A DNA stretch of 64,000 nucleotides from assembly GCA_026724425.1 (NCBI GenBank), contig JAIUCV010000394.1, forward strand, positions 719,363 through 783,362, given 5' to 3'. The translations under genes were made by a program, and so were the position numbers. The stretch is from Erythrophleum ivorense (taxonomy: Eukaryota > Streptophyta > Magnoliopsida > Fabales > Fabaceae). The number at the start of each line of letters is the position of its first letter. Within the stretch, counting starts at the first letter, position 1. Under the pieces are notes generated by a model, which searched no databases, had not been told where the DNA came from, and was given only the letters and a program-made list of their open reading frames with translations. This document shows positions 32,844-44,406 of the stretch, piece by piece.

Positions 32844-34392
32844 TCGGTACACCTCCAAAACTGTAAATAACATGCATTTTTCTTTTTCTTTTCATTTCCC
32901 CTTTTGCTTTGATCATCTCCTCTTCCTTTTTATCACACAAGGGACCGTGTGAATTAAGTGTGGGGGAGAGGGTCAATGGTACTTGACGAAGTGGTTTGTG
33001 TTCTTATTTTATTTTAGCATACTTGAGCTCATGCATTTGCGTCATGTAGAAAATTAGGATAAATTTTCAAAATTTGCATTTAGTTTACGTTCATTTCATT
33101 TAGTATTTGAGCAATCCTTGGTTAAGTTGAACAGTTGAATTGCGGGATTAGCTCATTGACCTAGTTTTAAGTTCTCTGGCGCAATGGTTTGAGGTTGAAG
33201 TTATGGTAGAACCGCATCACTTGAGCGCATCTTGGTCATCTTGGTAAAACCGAATGCATTGCTTTGATATGAATCCACTCCTTGATCAAGAGAACCTTAA
33301 TCTGATTTTAAATTATCATGCTCGTGCCTGTCTAGTTCGCTCGTGGATTACACATACTTGAATCATCTTTGCATATTGTTTTTCCATCTCTGATTGATTC
33401 AAGTAGAACTCCACTCCCATAACCAACCCTTTCCTTCAAGCCGAATGTTATTCTTGTGTGTTGTGAGGCCTCTTGGTGAAAGCTTGGCATAAAGTGTTAG
33501 GTCTTGAACCGAGAAGGATAGGTGATCATGTAGATTCTGGTCCACGCTTTTTGGGCCAGACTTGGCTAAGATCGGGTTTGGGAATTCACCTTGGGTCGGG
33601 GTCTTGAGGAAATTAAAGAAAGTCTTGAGTAGAAAAGGGCAGCGAGTGTATTAAGGTTGTTAGAGCTTGGTCTATATGTGTATAAGTTTAGCCCCCATCA
33701 TAAAAAAAAAAAAAAAGAGAAGAGAATAAAAGAAAAGATGGGTTAGAGCATAAATGAAAAAGTCTAGACCATGTCTCGTAAGTATTGTTGTAAGATGCCT
33801 TTGAAAAGTTTTTCTTAGCTGCCCAAACAGAAAGCTCTTGATGAAAGCGAATTAAAGAAAGTCAAATTCAGAGAAAAAGGGTAGAAATAGGAGGGCTTTG
33901 AGTTGTTCTTCATTTGGGGCTTAGGATTCAGTTGTGATGCAAAGGGTAGATGATCATTTGTCCTTGTACTCATCAGTTGGTTCTCGCCTTTAGCATTATG
34001 CCGAAGCTCGTTCACTTTATTTTGAGAGAACCCTTCCCTGTTTTGTTTGATTTGAGCGCATATTGTTCACATTTGCTCTTCCCTTTCTTAGCCAAACGAG
34101 TATGCTTGACTTGCATGAGTTTTGATTCACGGTTTTTATGCTTTTAATGAATGTCAAAAGGAGTGGAGGATTTGAACGCATGTTTAGGTTAAGCCAGATG
34201 TGATTGATTGCGTTTGAGTGGTGCAGGTAAGGATTTTGAAAAAGAGAACATCATTTGCGCCTTAGACCTTGGAACTAGGTTGTTGATCTGATCCCTCTTG
34301 TCGGCTTTTTCTTAACCGGTTTGCTCAAGTCGACACTCTCGCGTTTGGTTCGCGTTTGCTTGAGGGCAAGCAAAGACTAAGTGTGGGGGTGT
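32844..34392 (+). other. Athila 3' non-coding region with two purine tracts
   Basis: About 1.5 kb without a convincing gene. A first purine tract AAGTGTGGGGGAGAGG lies at about 32957-32972, and the terminal PPT AAGTGTGGGGGTGT at about 34379-34392 adjoins the LTR. An A run is at 33701-33716. Confidence 0.6.
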
Positions 34393-35701
34393 TGATGTGT
34401 TCAACATTTACATGCATTTAGGACATTGAACTGCATAGTTTTATGTGTATTTGAGTCTCATTTCGTACCACCTAGAGTAGGTTTCATCCACTTAGAGGCA
34501 TTTGGTCTTTAGGAAAACATTTTGCATTTCCATTGCATTTGGAGTGAGTTTTGCAGGCAAAAGAGCTGAAAGCTGAGAAGACGTGAAGGAGTGACGGCCA
34601 GAGACAAACGGAACGCGGATCGGAGCTAAGACGCATTCGGAGAAGGTCGGAGAAAAGAGGACTTGAGCACAAGAAACAGAGTACTTGAGCAGTCTGACCA
34701 AGACCCGTGGAACAAGCAAAGTCAGAACCAGTGCGTTGACCAAGGGACCCCTTTCTTACTCACTATATAAATCTTAAAACCTAGTTGCAGAGCAAAAAAG
34801 TTTTACCTTTTGGCAGCCGATTCTTTTTCTTTGTAACAAAAGATATTTTCCGAGAATCTTTGGCAAGCTTTTGTAAAACATTTATGTTTAAGATGTTTTA
34901 AGTTGTTAATCTCGTTTTATGATGATTTTGAGTCTTCTCATTTCCTTCCCTTTTGATCTCGGAATGAGCAGCGAGTAGTTTCGTTGAGATTTCAAGGATG
35001 GATAAGCAAGTTGCCGCCTTAGTCCCTTTTGTTGCTCTGTTCTGATCTCGCTTGATCATCTTTTCCTTTGCTAGAGTTTAGCCCTCTTAGTTCCTCTTTG
35101 ATCATTTGGGGCTAAGAATCTAGACTAGCACGCCCATAAGGTGTTTGCGTTTTTGTCTAAGAGAGCTAGCTAAGGAGAGAAACACGTCCAACCTAAGAGA
35201 TTGGTTGTTGGGGTGTTTCTTATGCTGAACTAGATTAGAATCTTGATTAAGCCTGCTCCTTTGGCCTCACTAGCGAGAGTTAGGTTCGAGTCCAAGTGAG
35301 TAGAGTGACTTGTCCATGAGAGTGGCTTGTTTACCTAAAATCTGAGCATAAAGTTGATCCTTGCATAGATTAGAGCTAGTGTTTTTGGGCTAAGGCGAAC
35401 TTGACCAAGTCTCATCCAAGGAATCTCCTCTCTTTAATTTTCACTTCAAATTTGTTTCTTTGCGCCGTTTTAATATTTGTCGTTACATTAAGTCGGTATT
35501 CCTTATTGCAAAACTCTCAAACTCTTGATTTCACTTGAAGCTTAGCATTTCTTTGTATTCCTCTTAGCACAAGCTTCCATTTGGATTGATACCTAAAGTT
35601 CTACAATGATATGAGTGGACTTTGGAGTAGTTGATTTACGGAAAAGTTATATATATATTTTTTTTTTTTTTTTTTTTTTTTTCGGAAAAGTTATATTATC
35701 A
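34393..35701 (+). repeat. Athila 3' LTR, complete
   Basis: 1309 bp, TGATGTGTTC to TTATCA, followed by TSD GGTAT. It contains a TATATAAA at 34764-34771 that is missing from the truncated 5' LTR, and a T run of about 26 near 35657-35682, close to the end. Confidence 0.88.
34764..34771 (+). promoter_or_regulatory. TATA box in Athila 3' LTR
   Basis: TATATAAA about 370 bp into the LTR, the usual zone for the LTR promoter. In this element only the 3' copy survives, so it would drive outward into the host repeat. Confidence 0.45.
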
Positions 35702-37491
35702 GGTATTATATGTGAGTACTCCTCTAGAATTTGTGCTTGTGGTTTGTTAATAAAACAAGTAATTAATGGGCATAATCTAGGAGAGACCAGCATTTAAAAT
35801 GGTTTATCCGTGGTACCAACAAGAAAAATTCAAATGAATCCAGCTGGAGTGCTCTTGGCCTGAATTCAAATGAGGCACGTTAGTTAAGGAAGCTATATCT
35901 TAGTCACTTACATGCCAAGTAATCCTCACAAAAAATGCAACACACCTTTAAGTCTCCATTTTCGCGGTATTATTCATCATCTTTTTAAACCTTCTCAACA
36001 ACACCAAGAACTTGGTAAATTTTATTTCTATAGGCTTTTGTTGCATAAAGAAAAATATTAACTAATACTTTTCAAAAATCAAATCGTTAGGCAAAACGGT
36101 GAGAGTAAATTACTTGGGCCGTGTACTGTACTTGTCGCCAGACCAACGAGCGGGCACCCGTTCGGCATAGTCCGTTGGATATATAATGTGGCTTGAATCT
36201 TGATTGGCTTTTGCACCATTGACCGTCCAGCCGTTTAGTCCATCTCTTCCCTTCAATGCTGCTATACGTAAACGTAAATACTTTAAAGTCAGTTTAGTAG
36301 AGCGACTATAAACGTTTATTTTTTATTTCTTTTTTGGTTTTATAGATTTTTCAGAAACTGTGTAATTATTTTTTTCTTAAATTCGTACAATTTTTCCCTT
36401 TTTGAATTTTCAGAAAACAACAGATTAAGTAAAGTCGTGATTCACTGTCCAAAATGCAGGCAACACTGGGTAAATATAATTAAATTTGATGAGTTTTGGA
36501 TCAAAAGCTTTATCAAACAATATGTTATTAACGTAGATTCGGAAGATGATACAAAGGGAAGAAGATCACCAAGACGAATCTGGGTTTGGATGATGATGAC
36601 GCGATCACCTAGATTAAATCTTAGCCCTAAACCCTAAAAATCTAAAACCTAGTCAAATATTAGTGAACTAAAATTAGATAACAATTAATTTTCAAAAAGG
36701 ATCAACTAGTAAGAGTAGGTTAGCCCTGGAAAACCGATATGATGATGCCATCATCTCTAATTGCAGAGGAACCATCTCTACGATTCAGCTCATGAAAAGT
36801 CCTGGCTCCCACCAGTTGACAATCAAAAACAATAATTACGCATTTTTATATTAGCTTACGTACGTCTTTGATAATTACCAACGTGGGATACATTATAGAA
36901 TCATATTTTTGGCCCACATTTATTAGTCTTGGGCCTCAAGTATCCCTGATTTCTAAACTCGCACGCATTAACTCTCGTTTACGTCCTCATCTCTCTATCC
37001 GCTGATGAAGAAGAAGTTGTGAGGCTGTCTTCCACACAGCTTCACCGGTTATACCCTTTGCCGCTGATCCTCAGGTTCGTCAACGATATCATTTTCGAAC
37101 CAATATATACAATCCTCATCTCTCTCTCGTTACGCCCAAAGCAGACGCGAATTCTTGCATGCAGCTGTAACCGCAACGCGTATGCGGCATCCATTTCTTG
37201 ATCCAATCTTACACTCTCTGCTCTCCATCTTCTCTCACATATCTCTTCAGATGTGAAAGATCTTGTCTTTGAAACCTATCTTGATCTCTATGTTTTTGCT
37301 TCTCAGAGTTTATTGGACTCGGCATTTCCTTGCCTCTTGTTGTGAATCAAGAGACGATAAAAGCAAGAAAGAATACGATTTGAGGCGAATACACCCGTTC
37401 TAGGGTTTCTTATTAACTCGTGTGATAAGTAATTACAACCCTAATGAACTTTATATATAGGTCTCCCCGATAAACCGAAGTATACCGTACC

Positions 37492-37512
37492 ACGGGGGGC
37501 TTCGCCCCCCGT
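37492..37512. repeat. Perfect GC hairpin in an extra segment
   Basis: ACGGGGGGC-TTC-GCCCCCCGT, a 9-bp perfect stem. It lies in a stretch (about 37275-37790) that the left arm of the inverted duplication lacks, so it may mark an old unidentified insertion. No TSD was found. Confidence 0.6.
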
Positions 37513-39084
37513 ACCCCCCAAAAACCCTGCGTTGCGAGTCACCAGTATTGACAGCCCATGGGCCACCCTAAAACGGGCAAAGAGGCAATGGGCCGAAGGG
37601 TTGGCCCTTCTGCAGCTGTATCTGATTATAAGTCACCAGGAATAACACCTCTCAAGTTATCGGAAGCAGCTCTTTGTGATTCGACTTCTTTAGCAAACAA
37701 ATGCTGGATTGAGTTCTAAAGAACCGTATTCACAGTACAATAATCTTCCATTTCTTCATAAGATTAATAATATATCTCGAAGCTTTCCATCCAAAACTCA
37801 TTAAATTTGATTATTTTTACGGATTTACCTATTCGTTGCCTACATTTTGGGAATTTCGTTCCACACGTTACTAACGTAGATCGTAAATACAATTCCTATA
37901 ATGTTTATATTTATGTTTTAAAAACTTAATCTACAACAAGCTAAATGGTTTATACTCCGTACCCTTCTCAAAAGAAATCAGTGTTCCAAAGATCCGTTTT
38001 AACATTACAGTAATCTTGCATTTCCGCATAAGATTAATCAAGATTGTTAGACATAAATATCAAAGCTTTCGATCCAAAACTCATCAAATTTGATTATATT
38101 TACACTATAACATTGCCTGCTTTTTCGGGCATTTCTTCGACAGTAATCCGCCACAAATTGCAAACACTTTCTGCATAAACTACAAAAAAACCAATAAAGT
38201 ATTGAGTTTAGCTATGCAGGGAAATATGAGTTCTTGGATCAGACCAAATCTTCTCATCCTTTCCTACTTCCTCCTTTTCTTCTGTTTTTATCTTTCTTCT
38301 TTTTGTTCTTCTCTTACCATATTTCTTTCTACATTAATAACAGATAAGAAACTTGAATCTGACTACATTTAATATGATAATTCATATCTCGAACCAAACT
38401 TGCTTTTTTCATCCTTTATATAAGGCTGACTGGAAAGATGTGGGTGGAACTTCCACGTCACTTTTTGTAATTTTTGTTGTATTTCTTGCTTTATTTTTAT
38501 CTCGTGCAATGCATTATTTTAAGCCTTGTTTGCATCTGTTTATACAGTCCAATCGATGCGAGCTCTAATAGGGACAATCAATATATAGCCCATTAGCTAA
38601 GACCTTGAAACATGCCATTCCACAAGTAAAAAACAATGATCAAAACGAAGCAATTAATCACAAAGTAAATCAGTGACCAAGAGACAAAACAAGACGCTTG
38701 GCATTACACCATGTCAACTATAGTGATATAATTTTAGGACTGTTAGTTGTTTTACTCATTTTGGTAATACAGCTAATTCAACCCTTTTTGTGTGTATGTG
38801 TGTGTGCAAATACAGCTAATTCAACCTAAAACAAAAAACAAATCATAGTTGGAGTTGTCTTTTTCAAGTAAACAAAAATCGGATTAGATATTTTTCCTAA
38901 CTGAGATGTGTGACTAAACAAAAAGCCTACAACAAAATGTTCTTGCCAATGGTTTTGTTTGATTTGTTTCCCATTTATTTTTTGGTAATACGACCCGAGT
39001 TTATGGAATTACAAGATATTATTTGTTTTAATTTTCAAATTTTTTTTTCCTAAATTTTTAAAACTCGCTTCTACACATTTCATC

Positions 39085-39167
39085 TCCTATAAAATCCCCA
39101 GACTCTCCTCTCTATCCACACATCTCTAATCTCTCTAATCTCTCTAATCTCTCTAATCTCTCTCTCT
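39085..39167 (+). promoter_or_regulatory. Core-promoter-like module (copy 2) with CTCTAAT repeats
   Basis: CTATAAAATCCCCAGACTC followed by a leader of TCTCTAA tandem units (39120-39167) and an ATG at 39183 that opens a short stretch (MVFCIQLPERPVT) up to a GTTTGT donor-like site. Homologous to 13800-13860 and 40860. Confidence 0.4.
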
Positions 39168-40859
39168 CGGAGAAAACTTGCAATGGTTTTCTGTATCCAG
39201 TTGCCTGAAAGACCTGTCACGGTTTGTTCTCTGTCTCTTTCTCTCGTTCTGTATATCTGCCCCTCGCTTTTCCTCATTGATTATATTATTAGTTTGTTTT
39301 CATGGATTCTTAATTGACCCATTTTCAATATCTAGGGTTTTTTTTTGTTGGTATGGTTAATATATTAAATCTCGAATCTATTAGTGTTTTCAATAATCTA
39401 TGGCTTTTTTTGGTTTGGGGAATCTTGTAGACCTCGATTTTATTACTGTTATCAAAATCTTAAATTTTGAATTTAATTCAATGTTTTTCATTGTCAAATT
39501 CCATAATTGGATATGATTGTCTACTCTCTTTTTTTCCACATTTAAAAGTTGCATGAAGCTGCACACATATCCGGCAAGTGTTGTTGTCTTACAAAAAAAC
39601 ATGGACTTAAATGTGCTTCCCATTTGTGACAAAGAAGACTTTGAAGTTCGAACGCTGTTTTCATAACTAGGGTTTTTGTTAGCTTTGTGAATTTCGAATC
39701 TATTGTCTTCTAACGAGAGCTCTATTACCGACTATGATCAGTGGACACCTTTTCTAACGAGAGAACTATACCGACATTGTGCATATTCAGCATTTTGGAT
39801 CCTCGGCTAAACTCAAACACTCCCGCTGACCACCAAAGCAGAATGAGTCTCTTCTATGATCGGATGCACAAATGACTTGAAATACTCTGTGCATGATGGG
39901 AATTTGGTAGGGATCTTATCAACCTATGAAACCAAAACACGACCAAATCCACAAAAGCATTTGGTGTGTTCTGTTTTGATAGGTGGATAAAATCACTACC
40001 ACATTCCCTCAAGCACAGGGTGTTTTAACTCATTTGTGAATCCAATTATTGAAGAAACACATTCTGCTCTGTTGTTGGGATACACTTAGAGCACACTCAA
40101 AACTTCTTTTATTTTCTTACATATCTTCAAATATCGTCATCTTGCTTTTGCCTTGTTTACCCGAGTTTCTGCGGGTTCTACATGTGAGTACTCCTCTAGA
40201 ATATGTGCTTGTGGTTTCTTAATAAAACAAGTACTTAATCGGCACAATCTAAGAAAAATAACATTTAAAATGGTTTTTCTGTGGTAGAATAATTAAAACA
40301 ATTTTTTGCTGATTGTTTCTTTTTTTTTTTGCTAATATTCAAGACAAAATTCAAGCAATCAATAAACAAAATTCTAAATCAGACACGTTAGTTAAGGAAG
40401 CTAAATATAACACTTACATGCTAAGCAATCCTCACCAAAATGCAACACGTTTCAAAATTTATCTTTTCAAACTAAAATTTATTATGTTGCAAATATTGTT
40501 GGAACAAATCAGTATTTTGTTGCAAACTTGTAGAAAAACCAAAGGCTACATATTTGCAACGAATAATTTCTGACAATAATTATATCATGGATAGCTTCTG
40601 ACGATCGTAATTTTGTTGGAATTTTTCCATGATTTACCTACAAATCTTGATTCCTTGCGACCCGCATATTTGGTAACTGGCATGTGTGACTAAACAAAAT
40701 CCTACAACGAAACGTTCTTGCCAATGGTTTTGTTTGATTTGTTTTCCCATTTTATTTTTTTGGTAATATGACCGGATTTTATGGAATTACAAGATAATAT
40801 TTATTTTAGTTTTAAATTTTTTTTATCAAATTTTTTCAACCCGCTCCTACACATTTCCT

Positions 40860-40925
40860 CTGATATAAAATCCCTACACTCTCCTCTCTATCAATACATC
40901 TCTAATCTCTAAACACCTTTCTCTA
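40860..40925 (+). promoter_or_regulatory. Core-promoter-like module (copy 3)
   Basis: ATATAAAATCCCTACACTC and a CT-rich leader; a third copy of the module. It is followed by a different simple repeat at 40928-41038. Confidence 0.4.
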
Positions 40926-40927
40926 TA

Positions 40928-41038
40928 TCTCTTTGTTTCTCTCTGTTTGTCTGTCTGTTTGTCTATCTGTTTGTTTGTTTGTTTGTTTGTCTGTCTGTCT
41001 GTTTGTTTGTTCGTTTGTCTGTCTCTATCTCTCTCTCT
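40928..41038. repeat. (GTTT/GTCT)n microsatellite
   Basis: Interrupted tetranucleotide run of TTTG, TCTG and TCTA units. It occupies the same place relative to the promoter-like module as the GA run at 13738 and the CTCTAAT run at 39120. Confidence 0.9.
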
Positions 41039-41739
41039 TGAGAAGAAGCTATCTTTGAGGTTTTCACTCAATTCTAACACTTTTTTTTTTGTTGCATCAC
41101 TGATTCCTCCACTCGTTCTTATTCAGGACAAAATAAATTATTTTTATGGTTTGAGAGAGTCTCCATGTTAATTCACATTTGATTATACGTACGGATCAAC
41201 ATGTTTATTTATTGTACTTTAGTAGTAACTCAACTGTGTCCATTAAGTAACTCTTGTTTCTCTCGTTGAAAGCTTTGATTTTTAATCCGACCAAACCTAG
41301 GACTCGAATTCCAATCCCGTTACTGATCATCATCACATATGGACTTCATTGAATAATTTGGTAAACCAAATGTTTTAGATTATCTTGATGTTTAAGTGTG
41401 GGGTAAGTGTTAAATTTTTATAGTTGCTGTTTCTGATTCTGAATAATGGGTCTTACAATGGTGAGTAGAAGGAACCTACTTTTGAGTAGTTTCTTGTATG
41501 CGGGCATCTTAGCTAGAGCAAGCCTTAGGGGTTCGTTCTAGCCAGCTGTCACCAAAACCTAACCTTGTTAGCAACTAACACTTTGATATACTTAATGTTG
41601 TTATGATGCATGCAAAAATGTATTCAGAGTTGGATTCCCCATGATATTCGTCTAAAACACTCATCTAAATACCTGTGAAAAGGCATAATCTTTATTTGTT
41701 TTGACGCGATTTTCTTATGTGATTATTCAATGATTTCAG

Positions 41740-41799
41740 GCGTTTAAAGACCAGGATCCTGCTTGCCTGTCAGATAGTTCTGCTATTTTACATCCGGAG
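41740..41799 (+). pseudogene. Captured exon-like piece (20 codons)
   Basis: Preceded by TGATTTCAG and followed by GTAATTC, i.e. good 3' and 5' splice signals, with a 60-nt open reading (AFKDQDPACLSDSSAILHPE). A decayed copy at about 16650 has lost the acceptor. The family was not recognised; probably part of the same captured gene as the piece at 13028. Confidence 0.35.
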
Positions 41800-42469
41800 G
41801 TAATTCTTTAATTGAATTTTTAGAGGCAAAAACATCTAACACTCGAAGTAAGCAACTGCTCAGGAGGACTATTTCACCATAACGCTTTGTTTTACAAGGG
41901 TAGCATGAATTGCAAGCATTGTTAGACGAGAGGATCCACTAAAGAACAACAAAGTGGTCTCTTTCTTTTTTTAGTTGCATTGAGCGATTAGTGGACTTCC
42001 ATCGTTCTTGTGAGGTACAAGCATTTACATCATTATATTCATTACATAAGCAACATAGAATGGTTATCTTGTGAGGTAAAAGCATTTAGATCAGCATCAC
42101 TCACTATCTTGTTCACGTTTCGCATCTTCTTTGTTTTTGGCATTTAGAGTCGAATATATGTTATGTTCGTATTAAATACTGTATTACTAATGATGGATTT
42201 ACATTAAGAAAACGGTATAGGAATTTACCAGGTATCAAATAAGTTACTTAACTAGTATTTAAGTATCCTTCAAATTAAAGTGTATCAAGAAAAAAGCATG
42301 GTTTAAGTCTTTGAATTTGGTTTTTCTTATTTTCTCTTTCTTTTGTCAACTTATAAATTTACTGATATAAGTATGAAATTACACAAAAACGACAAGGAAC
42401 ATTTATTTATTTACTTTTAAGTCTATAGATCAACATGTTTCTTTTTTCTGTTTTTATTAGTAGTAACTC

Positions 42470-42632
42470 AAGTTGGGAAGGTCGTCTGGGAGATTAGGAG
42501 GTCATCAATAGGAGAGCGCCTAGGAAATCTCTATTAGGAGGTCGTCATTGGGAGATCTCTGTTAGGAGTTCGTCGTAGGGAGATCATCCGGGAGATCGTC
42601 ATTGGGAGATCTCTGTTAGGAGGTCGTCTGGG
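42470..42632. repeat. AGGAGGTCGTC minisatellite, copy B
   Basis: Same array as 2088-2250 in direct orientation, part of the duplicated host unit. Confidence 0.75.
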
Positions 42633-42978
42633 AGACTTCTGTAACCAGTTTTTGTTGCTAACGTTTTTTTTGTACAGTTCAAATCTGTGGCGGTTTACAC
42701 GTCTCCAAAGCTACCTGACAAGCTATTCTTAGAAGCAAAGAGACTAAACCGAGCCGTTCATTCCTAACAATACACATCTGTTACCCTGTCAAATCAAATA
42801 TGTTCACAGTTTGACCGGATTATTCCGGTTTAGTGTAGACTTCTCAAAGCTGATTCGTTCCGATAGAAAAATGGAGATTTAAAATGTGTGTTGCATTTTG
42901 GTAATTAACACTTATTAAACACGATTTTTGGTTGACTAAATTGATATTATAATTGGCTAGGTCAACCCAAGTTTGTGA

Positions 42979-42987
42979 TTTATTATG
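42979..42987. repeat. MULE target-site duplication, left
   Basis: TTTATTATG, identical to 63562-63570 on the other side of the element. Only one copy is present at the empty paralogous sites (about 412-420 and 2587-2595). Confidence 0.93.
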
Positions 42988-43497
42988 GGGCTGTTTTCAC
43001 TTTTACACCACAAATTGAAGTCAAATGCAAAACTAACCTCTTCAATTTTTATTTATTTTTTGTCCAATTATTTACGAGAATGCCATTACTATTTCGAGTG
43101 GTAGACCTCAACAGAGGTCTACGAGAGCTGCATAAAGACCAAAATGCCCCTCATCTTCTACACTTAATTTCCAAAATGCCATATCATCAATATTGCCAAC
43201 CACCATTTTCGCTCAATTTGGAGCTGTTAATGCTCCGAAAATTCACTTTTGAGCTACCATTTCTCATTCTCTCAACTCATAAACTCTTATTCTTCCATTT
43301 TCTCCCCATTTTCATCCCAAAAACTCTATAAGCAAACTCAAATCTTGGATCTTGGCATTTCCGATTGTTTAGCTTACAGCAACGACCGGAGCTCGTTACT
43401 GAAGGCTTAAATCGAAGTTATCAGCCCTCGAATAGCCTTTCTCCAACGCTCATGTAACTTTTCTTCCAAAATTCTAAGATTTTCAGTTTTGGTCCGC

Positions 43498-44240
43498 GAA
43501 TGTAGACCTCAGTTGAGGTCTACTATGACTTAGTAGACCTCAGTTGAGGTCTACTTTACGTAGTAGACCTCAGTTGAGGTCTACTGGTCAACCGTTGCCA
43601 TTTCCTTTGCAAACAAAAAAAACTAGTCGTAGACCTCCACTTAGGTCTACTACACGTGGAGGTTAGTTTTGCAATTGATCGAGAAAAATGTTTTTTCCTG
43701 TAGACCGATGTGGAGGTCTACTCCACGTGGAGGTTAGTTTTGCAATTGATCGAGAAAAATGTTTGTTGGAGGTCTACGGCTTAGGTCTACCGTTAAGGTC
43801 TACGGGGTCTGTTAGACCTCAGGTGAGGTCTACGGGGTCTGGTAGACCTCAGGTGAGGTCTACTAAAATATCTGGTCAACGCAAAAAAATTGAGGTCTAC
43901 AGGAAAGGTCTACCAGAGGAAAGTCAAACTTGGGTCAACTGAAAACTAACCATTTTGAGGTCTACTTTTTGCGGTAGATCTACATGGTAGACCTCGTTTT
44001 GCTCCGTAGACCAATTAAGAGGTCTACTAATCAAAACGAGGTCTACCGCAACAAACATTTTTCTCGATCAATTGCAAAACTAACCTCCACGTGGAGTAGA
44101 CCTCCGCGGTAGACCTTCGGTCAAAAACATTTTTCTCGGTCAATTGCAAAACTAACCTCCACGTGGATAAACCTCAGTTGAGGTCTACGACGTAGATCTA
44201 CTACGTAGATCTACGTTGTAGGTCTACTATTATGTGTTAT
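43498..44240. repeat. Left subterminal GTAGACCTC/GAGGTCTAC array with foldback
   Basis: Many copies of GAGGTCTAC in both orientations, often as inverted pairs around GTT. A 38-bp segment beginning CACGTGGAGGTTAGTTTTGC occurs twice directly (43653 and 43724) and twice inverted (44056-44094 and 44128-44165), so the region can fold on itself. The inner part (GGTTAGTTTTGC) also occurs near both ends of the element. Confidence 0.85.
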
Positions 44241-44406
44241 TTTGTAAATCGTTTTTTTGGTCAATATATCTAGTATTTTGAAATTTTTCTTGAGCAGTTG
44301 GGTTTTTTTACTTGTTTACTTGCTTATATATGAGTTTCAAATGTTCATTTGGTGTGATTAAGGCTCGACTTATGTTGTTTTGTTTGTTTTTTTTTTGTTG
44401 CAGAAA

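Larger units (their letters stand above)
17664..35701 (+). mobile_element. Athila-type gypsy element, decayed and nested
   Basis: Flanked by a perfect 5-bp TSD GGTAT (17659-17663 and 35702-35706). LTRs are TG...CA, but the 5' LTR keeps only its first 277 bp. Plus-strand order is gag, protease, reverse transcriptase, RNase H, integrase, then an env-position ATHILA ORF-1. Frameshifts and stops break gag and pol. A Tekay element (21642-28969) is inserted between the RNase H and integrase parts. The empty host site is recognisable in copies near 2960 (inverted) and 40175. Confidence 0.92.
35707..42978. repeat. Host mosaic region, right arm of inverted duplication
   Basis: Mostly non-coding. 36.4-41.8 kb pairs in inverted, collinear order with 12.8-17.3 kb. 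42073-42987 is a direct copy of 1725-2640. Modules containing GAGTACTCCTCTAGAAT and TTAGTTAAGGAAGCT recur at 35715-35950 and 40185-40450 (plus) and at 2690-2960 and 63700-63960 (minus). It contains promoter-like and exon-like pieces, listed separately, but no intact gene. Confidence 0.65.

Noticed and set aside
40874..41171. ORFs rich in TNKQTDRQ or VCLSVCLF
   Set aside because: Both are readings of the GTTT/GTCT simple repeat.
43498..44240. CRISPR array suspected from regular repeats in the MULE
   Set aside because: Plant nuclear context, no cas genes, units of 13 bp without unique spacers; it is a tandem motif array.
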